From JALYUA01 sp038253555 (GTDB lineage Bacteria > Acidobacteriota > Thermoanaerobaculia > UBA5066 > Gp7-AA6), in the NCBI GenBank assembly GCA_038253555.1, contig JBBSGZ010000179.1:1-6392 (forward strand): DNA of 6,392 bases, in the 5' to 3' direction. The position numbers and the translations under genes are program-made. This document shows, piece after piece, positions 1 through 4,871 of the stretch. Under the pieces are notes generated by a model. The model made no database searches, was not told the origin of the DNA, and saw only the letters and a program-made list of their open reading frames with translations. Numbering within the stretch: position 1 is the first letter of the stretch; each line of letters opens with the position of its first letter.

Positions 1-251
1 GACCGGGACAGGGTCACGCTGACGGATCGGACGAACGGGTCGAGGTCGAAGAAGCACTGGAGGACGGACAGGCCGCCGTCGTTCTGCCGGGTGGGCTTTG
101 CCTGGCGAACCTTCGCGCCCTGGATGGTCTGCAACTCGGCGCGGGTCAGGAGAGCGCAGGCGTCCGGCGCTCTCCCCCCCGCCTGGGCCGCCCGGGCCGC
201 GAGGCCGGCGAGGACGCTTCCAAGAAAAGCGACCCAAAGCTTGCGGCGCAC
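1..251 (-). CDS. Small exported protein, N-terminal part only (runs off left edge)
   Basis: Reading the minus strand from a GTG at 251 gives 83 codons open to the window edge, so the C-terminus is missing. The first 24 residues form a classical signal peptide: a basic n-region (RRK), a hydrophobic core (LWVAFLGSVLAGLAA) and a likely AQA/G cleavage site. No lipobox is present, so export as a soluble periplasmic or secreted protein is more likely than lipidation. The mature part begins with APDACALLTRAELQTIQG and continues to SVLQCFFDLD; Cys32 and Cys66 could pair. This 'ACALLT-x-x-E' opening followed by a QCF segment resembles small secreted proteins of unknown function that I associate with acidobacterial genomes; that is memory, not a search. 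The GTG start is chosen because AAGGGA lies seven bases upstream and the signal peptide begins there. It lies downstream of the large exported gene on the same strand but is separated from it by a terminator. Function is not recognised. Confidence 0.75.
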   Translation of the reverse strand, partial: MRRKLWVAFLGSVLAGLAARAAQAGGRAPDACALLTRAELQTIQGAKVRQAKPTRQNDGGLSVLQCFFDLDPFVRSVSVTLSR

Positions 252-257
252 GAGATT

Positions 258-263
258 TCCCTT
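258..263 (-). promoter_or_regulatory. Ribosome binding site supporting the GTG start at 251
   Basis: The minus strand reads AAGGGA here, seven bases before the GTG. It is a moderate Shine-Dalgarno match and is the main reason, with the signal peptide directly after it, for choosing this start. The frame stays open further upstream, but I saw no better start codon with a ribosome site. Confidence 0.5.
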
Positions 264-289
264 TCGTCGGCGGAAGAGCCTGAGGCAGG

Positions 290-322
290 AAAAGGGGAGG
301 GCGCCGCCCGCGCACCCTCCCC
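290..322 (-). terminator. Intrinsic terminator after the large exported protein gene
   Basis: In the minus-strand transcript the arms GGGGAGGGUGC (322-312) and GCGCCCUCCCC (304-294) form an 11-bp stem with one G-U wobble around a seven-base loop, followed directly by UUUU (293-290). In the plus-strand transcript the same position is a C-A mismatch and the stem is followed by no U run, so the signal is oriented for the minus strand. It starts 15 bases after the stop codon of the large gene and ends 38 bases before the next minus-strand start. Confidence 0.75.
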
Positions 323-337
323 GGCCGTCCTTTGAGA

Positions 338-3300
338 TCAACGAATCTGGATGTTGCCGCCTCCAAGCGGGGCGTCGGCCTGGTAAACGAGTTGGCCGCC
401 GCCGTTGAAGACCTGGATCCTGAACCGGTCGGCGCCCGCCCCCGGCTCGCCGTGGTCCTCGACGTGGACGGCGTACCGGCACACCGTCCCCTTCCTGTCC
501 ATGGTGCATGGCCCGCCGAAATCGGCTTGGATGCCCGACACGCTCAGAGCGTCCACGTCTCCCTTGACGGAGACGGACCCGTCACTCGAATCGAACTTGA
601 GATTTCCCTTCGGCGCTCCGCTCTTCGGCTGCGCGTTGAACCCGAAATTGGACTTCCCGGTGCCGCCGCTGCCCGGGATCCATCCGCCGCCCGTCGCCTT
701 CCCGGTCGAGCCGGGCTCGGTCACGATGACCGTCACCCGGGCGGTCGCGACGCCGCCGTGGCCGTCGCTGATCGAGTAGGTGAAGGTGTCGCTGCCGACG
801 AATCCCGAATTCGGCGAATAAGTGACATTGGAGCCGTTGGTGGAGGAAGTCCCGCTGGAGGGCTGGGTCACCCCCGTGATCGTCAGCGAGTCTCCATCCG
901 GATCAGAGTCGTTCGCGAGGACGTCGATCGTGACGCTCGTGTTCTCCGGGGTCATCGCGGAATCGTCGCGGGCCACGGGAGGCCGGTTCGGGGGCGCCGT
1001 GACCGTGACGGTCACCGTCGCGCTCGCCGATCCGCCTCTCCCATCCGTGATCGTGTACTGGAACGTGTCCGTCCCGACGAAGTTGCTGGCCGGCGTGTAC
1101 GTCACCTGCGTGGCGCTCGCCGTCGCCGTTCCGTGGGAAGGCGGCGTCACGGAAGAGATCGTGAGTGGATCGCCATCCGGATCGGAGTCGTTGGCGAGAA
1201 CGTTGATCGTGACCGGGGTGTTCGCGGCCGTCGTTGCCATGTCGTTGTTGGCGACCGGCGGCCGGTTCGGGGGCGCCGTCACTGTGACCGTCACCTTCGC
1301 GCTCGCGGTCTGTCCGCGTCCGTCGCTGACGGTGTAGTTGAAGGTGTCCGTGCCGATGAAGCCGGAGTTGGACTTGTAGGTCACCGTGTTGTTCGGCCCG
1401 GCGCCGTTGATCGTCGCCGTGCCGTTGGCGGGAGACGTGACGGCGGTGACGGTCAGCGGATCGCCGTCCGGATCCGAGTCGTTGGCGAGCACTGCGATCG
1501 TGACGGGCGTGGCCGTCGTGGCGTTGGCCGAATCGTCCTTCGCGATCGGGGGATGGTCGCACGTCGTCACCTGCAGAGTGTTGGTGACTTCGAGGTCGTC
1601 CACTCCCCATCCCGTGCCCTGGATTCCCCCGATCAGCGTCTGGAAGGTACCGCCGAGGCGGAAGCGGATCAGGGCGCTGCGCAGCTGGGCCGTCCCGAAG
1701 AGGGACTGGATCGCCGCGCCCAGGTTGGCCGAGACGGGCTTCATGAGATCGACCCGCCCCGCGACGAGATCCCCGTCGCTCGAGCCGACCCAGGCCGGCA
1801 GGCCCTTCAGCGGGCTCTGGGCGCCCGGGTCGACGGTTCCGTTGTATCCGCCGGCCGTGATGAAAGGACCGAGATCTTTCCAGGAGCTTCCGCCGTCGCC
1901 CGAGATCTCGAGAACGCCGCCGCTCTGGTAGCGCAGTCTCGTTGCGGGGGTTCCCGGGAAGCGGGCGAAGTCGAAGTTGTGCCAGAAGTTCATCACGCTC
2001 GAGGAGGAGAGGTCGAGCGCCGGCAGCGTCAGCGTATCGTTCTTCTGCGTCAGCGTCGGAACGCCCGGCTGGTCGTCGAGCACGACCCAGGCGTGGTTCG
2101 GACTGTGCGCGGTCGGATCGATCTGGACCGCCCAGGCTCCGACACTCCTCGTGCTCGAGGTCTTGTACGTCGCCCTCTGCGGGTCGAGGTCGTCGAAGAA
2201 CCGCCCGGTCGCGGCGAGCGGGCAGAACGGAGTGACGGTGACCCGCACGGCCGCGGTCGCGGTCGCGCCGGTTCCGTTGCTTACCGTGTAGGTGAAGACG
2301 TCGGCATCGCGCCCGAACGTGTTGAAGTTCGGGTTGGGCGAATAGGTCACCGTGCCATTTCCGTTGTTCGTCGCCGTTCCGCCGGACGGCTGGGTGACGC
2401 CGGTGATCGTCAGAGGCGGCGTGCCGCCGTCCGAGTCGTTGGCGAGCACGTTGATCGTGACCGGGGTGTTCTCGGGCGTGGTCGCCGAGTCATCGCGGGC
2501 GATCGGCGGGCAGGCCGTCTGCCCCGCCTGGGAGTCGAAAGCGGCGAACAGCCCGCGGCCGGTCGACTGCCGCGCGATCGTGGCGACCGACGAGTAGCTG
2601 TTCGGAAGACCGCCGACGCAGGCGTCCACGCAGCCGTCGGGGTATCCCACGAGCACGCGTCCCTTCCGGTCGACGGTCGTGTCCATGAAGTCGAGGAGGT
2701 TGCGGCAGGGGTTGCTGCCGCCCTGGAGCCAGATGCATCCGCGTTGGACGGGGTCGGCGGGCGTGTCGTCGACCGTAGTCCACGTCTGCCCGCCGTCGTA
2801 CGTGTGGGAGGAATAGAGGTGCCACACGCCCGGAAAGCTGGCCGACTGGAAGTTGCCTCCGCTCGGCGTCCCCAGAAAGCTGAACGCGGCGCGGCCGGCG
2901 TCTCCGGCGGCCACGACGGGGAAGACCGTGTTCTGGATCCCGAACGGGGTTCCGACATCGCCGCGGTCCTCCCAGCTCTGGCCGCGGTCGCGGGAAATCG
3001 CCACCTTCGGCCGGCCGTCGCCGTTCTGATAACCGAAATAGACGGTGCCGTCCGCTCCGATCCCGACCGACGGATCGTTGGCGCCCGGAAACGAGAAGGG
3101 GACGTGGCGTACGGTCCAGGTCAAACCGTTGTCTTCGGACACGACCACGGCCTGGTCGGCCGTCTGGTTGGCAAAGCAGCTCCTGTTGGGAACATAGACC
3201 GTTCCGTCGGGCGCCACCTTGACGTGTCCATGGAGCCCGCCGCACTCGCTCGTGTAGATCGGGACTCCCGGGCCGTAGGTCAGCCCCCCGTCGTCGCTGC

Positions 3301-4288
3301 GTGCGCAGAAGGCAGTTACGCCCGACTGGGAGCAGTAATAGACGGCGTCTGGATAGACGGGGCCGTTGGGGTCCCGCGTCAGCGGGGCGTGGAATGGCCC
3401 CCCTCCGACGGACTGGTGGTCCGCGCCCGCGGGAGTCCCGCAGCCCTGGCTCGGGATCCACGTTTCGCCGTCGTCGTCCGTGTAGGACGAGAGGCTGCAG
3501 CCGATCCCCTGCCCGTTCGGCGAGACCAGCTGCGAGACGACGGTGCGGCCCGTCTTCGAGTCGGTGAAGAGGATCGGATCGAGGGTGATCACCGAGGTCG
3601 GGGCGCTCTTGTCCGCCCAGGTGGCGGTCGCCGGGAGGGTGCAGTCGTCGAACTTGACCCGAAGCGTCTGGTTGAGCGCCTCGAACATGACGTTGCCCGT
3701 CTTCCAGCTGACTCCGATCGAAGGCTCGCCCGCGCCCGTACCGAGGGGACTCGGGGCCGCGTAGTTCGCGAACGCGAAGCTCTCCGTCCCCTGCCGGGCC
3801 GGAACGATGATGTCTTTCTTGAGGGTCGCGCTCGCCGAGTAACCGCCGGTCGGAGAGAAGGGGGTCGCTGTGATCGTGTAAACGCCGCCGGGGGGATTCA
3901 CCAGAAAGGCCACCTCGAGCTGCCCCGCGCCGTTACCGGATCCGCCGGCCGAGGTGTGGTCGGGCCCGTACATCTCGAGATCCCAGTCGCCCTGCGGCTG
4001 CAGATGGACCTCGACCAGGTACGGCCCGAAGGCGGCCGAAGGCGGCGTGATGGCGAGCTTGAAGTTGTCGCACGCCGGGTTGTTGTCGCTGCCGCAGGGA
4101 CCTGCCGTCGGGGCCATCACGGCGCCCGTCCAGGTCACCGTCGGATTCGCCTCCGACAGGGTGGCGGTCGGAGGCGTCGCTCCGGCCGCAGTCCCGGCAG
4201 CGAAGAGGGCAATCGCGGAGAGGATCGCGGCGGGTATCAGGGATCCAACGGTGCCGTGACCGGGAGATGGCCGGCGGTTGCAGGACAT
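338..4288 (-). CDS. Large exported multidomain protein: Asp-box propeller, Ig-like (Big_9-type) repeats, jelly-roll-like domain
   Basis: This 1316-residue protein has a signal peptide at 1-36 (basic start, hydrophobic 14-36). Residues 40-165 look like a PPC-like beta-sandwich (GDWDLEMYGPD, then GVYTITATPF). A propeller at about 185-590 carries five Asp boxes: TDDDGETW 270-277, SDDGGLTY 331-338, SEDNGLTW 384-391, SRDRGQSW 432-439 and TYDGGQTW 496-503. Big_9-type Ig-like repeats occupy 594-686, 913-1004, 1009-1097 and 1102-1190. A jelly-roll-like domain at 695-905 ends GWGVDDLEV, as in immune-inhibitor-A-type proteases. A C-terminal domain at 1195-1316 starts GKATGGGWIPG and ends GGGNIQIR. The ATG at 4288 has AGGAGG seven bases upstream and a consensus-like promoter behind it. 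No FRIP motif, LPXTG or other sorting signal is visible. The 18 cysteines after the signal peptide suit disulfides outside the cytoplasm. A role in binding or adhesion to glycans or surfaces is inference; a sialidase-family database name would not prove sialidase activity. Confidence 0.93.
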   Translation of the reverse strand: MSCNRRPSPGHGTVGSLIPAAILSAIALFAAGTAAGATPPTATLSEANPTVTWTGAVMAPTAGPCGSDNNPACDNFKLAITPPSAAFGPYLVEVHLQPQGDWDLEMYGPDHTSAGGSGNGAGQLEVAFLVNPPGGVYTITATPFSPTGGYSASATLKKDIIVPARQGTESFAFANYAAPSPLGTGAGEPSIGVSWKTGNVMFEALNQTLRVKFDDCTLPATATWADKSAPTSVITLDPILFTDSKTGRTVVSQLVSPNGQGIGCSLSSYTDDDGETWIPSQGCGTPAGADHQSVGGGPFHAPLTRDPNGPVYPDAVYYCSQSGVTAFCARSDDGGLTYGPGVPIYTSECGGLHGHVKVAPDGTVYVPNRSCFANQTADQAVVVSEDNGLTWTVRHVPFSFPGANDPSVGIGADGTVYFGYQNGDGRPKVAISRDRGQSWEDRGDVGTPFGIQNTVFPVVAAGDAGRAAFSFLGTPSGGNFQSASFPGVWHLYSSHTYDGGQTWTTVDDTPADPVQRGCIWLQGGSNPCRNLLDFMDTTVDRKGRVLVGYPDGCVDACVGGLPNSYSSVATIARQSTGRGLFAAFDSQAGQTACPPIARDDSATTPENTPVTINVLANDSDGGTPPLTITGVTQPSGGTATNNGNGTVTYSPNPNFNTFGRDADVFTYTVSNGTGATATAAVRVTVTPFCPLAATGRFFDDLDPQRATYKTSSTRSVGAWAVQIDPTAHSPNHAWVVLDDQPGVPTLTQKNDTLTLPALDLSSSSVMNFWHNFDFARFPGTPATRLRYQSGGVLEISGDGGSSWKDLGPFITAGGYNGTVDPGAQSPLKGLPAWVGSSDGDLVAGRVDLMKPVSANLGAAIQSLFGTAQLRSALIRFRLGGTFQTLIGGIQGTGWGVDDLEVTNTLQVTTCDHPPIAKDDSANATTATPVTIAVLANDSDPDGDPLTVTAVTSPANGTATINGAGPNNTVTYKSNSGFIGTDTFNYTVSDGRGQTASAKVTVTVTAPPNRPPVANNDMATTAANTPVTINVLANDSDPDGDPLTISSVTPPSHGTATASATQVTYTPASNFVGTDTFQYTITDGRGGSASATVTVTVTAPPNRPPVARDDSAMTPENTSVTIDVLANDSDPDGDSLTITGVTQPSSGTSSTNGSNVTYSPNSGFVGSDTFTYSISDGHGGVATARVTVIVTEPGSTGKATGGGWIPGSGGTGKSNFGFNAQPKSGAPKGNLKFDSSDGSVSVKGDVDALSVSGIQADFGGPCTMDRKGTVCRYAVHVEDHGEPGAGADRFRIQVFNGGGQLVYQADAPLGGGNIQIR
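719..1552 (-). repeat. Three tandem Ig-like (Big_9-type) repeats within the large exported protein
   Basis: Three consecutive units of about 90 residues lie at 1277-1552, 998-1264 and 719-985. Each has the pattern PP(I/V)A-x-(D/N)D, then V-LANDSDPDGD, a GTAT or GTSS turn, a VTY strand, F(I/V)G(T/S)DTF-Y and a closing VTVTVT-like strand. The acidic D-x-D-x-D-G-D stretch (residues 937-943, 1034-1040 and 1127-1133) is a likely calcium site between domains, as in cadherin-like repeats. The linker TAPPNRPPVA is identical between units 1-2 and 2-3, and its DNA includes an identical 20-base block at 981-1000 and 1260-1279. Confidence 0.85.
2231..2509 (-). repeat. Separate Ig-like (Big_9-type) repeat, degenerate calcium motif
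   Basis: Residues 594-686 match the other three units (PPIARDDSATTPENTPVTIN, VLANDSD, GTVTYSPN, FTYTVS), but DSDGGTPPL replaces DSDPDGDPL, so the third and fourth acidic positions are lost. It sits between the propeller and the jelly-roll-like domain, about 225 residues from the tandem block. Confidence 0.8.
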
Positions 4289-4295
4289 TCTGTCT

Positions 4296-4301
4296 CCTCC
4301 T
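4296..4301 (-). promoter_or_regulatory. Ribosome binding site of the large exported protein
   Basis: The minus strand reads AGGAGG within CGAGGAGGAGACAG, with seven bases before the ATG. This is a full Shine-Dalgarno match at the ideal distance and fixes the start at 4288. Confidence 0.85.
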
Positions 4302-4350
4302 CGTTCGAGATGGCGGGCGTTTTCCGGGTGACTGGTTGTCGATCGCCCGG

Positions 4351-4379
4351 AATTTAGTAGTGGAACATCTAAATGTCAA
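4351..4379 (-). promoter_or_regulatory. Sigma70-type promoter of the large exported protein
   Basis: On the minus strand a perfect -35 box TTGACA (4379-4374) is followed by a 17-base spacer and TAAATT (4356-4351, four of six matches to TATAAT). It lies in the only AT-rich island of the intergenic region. Transcription would begin near 4344, giving a leader of about 55 bases that contains the AGGAGG site. The spacing and the perfect -35 make this a strong prediction from sequence alone. Confidence 0.75.
4365..4376. promoter_or_regulatory. Small dyad within the promoter, possible operator
   Basis: The plus strand reads ACATCTAAATGT, with ACAT/ATGT arms and a near-symmetric centre. It covers most of the promoter spacer and touches the -35 box, where a bound regulator would block or remodel the polymerase. 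A second short dyad, TGGTGCTACCA (4384-4394), lies just upstream of the -35. Either could arise by chance; no regulator gene is in the window. Confidence 0.3.
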
Positions 4380-4808
4380 TAGTGGTGCTACCATTCCTGA
4401 ACTTCGGCCATTTTCTAAGGCGACGATCCCGGCGTGCTGATCGATTTCGACCGGACGCAAGTCGTCCCGTTTTGAGTCCCTTGGCCGCCGGTAGACCCCG
4501 TTGGCCCGCCACGGCTCGATCCGGCGTCGGTCGCGCATCAGTCTGAGCCTCGCAAAGCCTCGGCTTCGCGGGGGATGGCCGCGGCCTGGCGGCCCCTGGA
4601 CGAAGAAGTCCAGAAACGCATCGCCGACGCGGCGCATGCTCGCGAGAAGCCTCCCGTCAGGGTCCGAAGTCCGAAGTATGCCTTTCGTCGCGCTCTCGAA
4701 GGCGTTTCTCCAGTTCGCCGATCTCATCCGGGCTCACCTCCACCGCGGCCAGCGCGATAGCTTTCCGCCCGTCCGCGCCGCGACACGCCGCAGGGGGGGA
4801 AGCACGCC
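4380..4808. other. Intergenic stretch without a supported gene
   Basis: This is most of the 583-base gap between the divergent genes. I see no gene I can support. Three short reading frames overlap here: minus 4727 leftwards (starts MRSANWRNAF behind a GGAGG site), plus 4575-4760 (contains WRPLDEEVQKRIADAAHARE) and minus 4657-4938 (ends VEVSPDEIGELEKRLRERDE). Each has a short protein-like run, but they are mutually exclusive over much of their length, and the first would run through the promoter and into the exported gene. They could be chance frames in GC-rich DNA or the worn remains of one gene. The stretch also holds the hairpin at 4548-4573. Confidence 0.5.
4548..4573. repeat. Stable imperfect hairpin in the intergenic region
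   Basis: Arms CCTCGCAAAGC (4548-4558) and GCTTCGCGGGG (4563-4573) form an 11-bp stem with one wobble and one mismatch around a four-base loop CTCG. No U run follows on either strand, so it is not a standard terminator. It could be a REP-like element, part of a small RNA or a leader structure for mmsA. Confidence 0.35.
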
Positions 4809-4819
4809 TTGAGAACGGA

Positions 4820-4836
4820 GAACCGGCCGCCGGTTC
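4820..4836. promoter_or_regulatory. Perfect inverted repeat ahead of mmsA, candidate operator
   Basis: GAACCGG (4820-4826) and CCGGTTC (4830-4836) are exact reverse complements around CCG, ending 35 bases before the mmsA start. A TTGAGA (4809-4814) lies just upstream and weak -10-like sequences (TCAGAT 4835-4840, TATCCT 4840-4845) just downstream. The repeat would therefore sit between or over promoter elements. That position suits a repressor site or a MerR-type long-spacer promoter, but the -10 match is poor. Confidence 0.35.
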
Positions 4837-4858
4837 AGATATCCTTCCCTTCCCGCGA

Positions 4859-4864
4859 AGGAGG
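4859..4864 (+). promoter_or_regulatory. Ribosome binding site of mmsA
   Basis: AGGAGG lies seven bases before the ATG at 4872. It decides the start: the same frame is open upstream to a TTG at 4809, but that start lacks such a site and would add 21 residues that do not look like the family. Confidence 0.85.
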
Positions 4865-4871
4865 TTCGGAA

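Noticed and set aside
719..1552. Repeated DNA blocks considered as a CRISPR or mobile repeat array
   Set aside because: The periodicity is about 279 bases, in frame, and encodes homologous protein domains, so it is explained by Ig-like repeats.
332..4357. A 1341-codon open frame on the plus strand covering the whole exported gene
   Set aside because: It is the antisense shadow of the minus-strand gene. Its translation is Arg- and Gly-rich with no domains, whereas the minus frame has a signal peptide, Asp boxes, Ig-like repeats, a ribosome site and a promoter.
4453..4473. Possible plus-strand terminator: GGACG/CGTCC stem followed shortly by TTTT
   Set aside because: The stem is only five base pairs, the T run is not directly adjacent, and there is no plus-strand gene upstream to terminate.
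4662..4675. Tandem GTCCGAA GTCCGAA
   Set aside because: Two copies of seven bases are expected by chance and have no associated feature.
3933..4727. A 264-codon minus-strand frame with a GGAGG site before its ATG
   Set aside because: It runs through the promoter and leader of the exported gene and then over 350 bases into it in another frame. Only the first part looks protein-like, so it is not supported as a gene.
4809..4871. Upstream TTG start for mmsA
   Set aside because: It would add 21 residues with no family similarity and lacks a ribosome site, while ATG 4872 has AGGAGG at seven bases.
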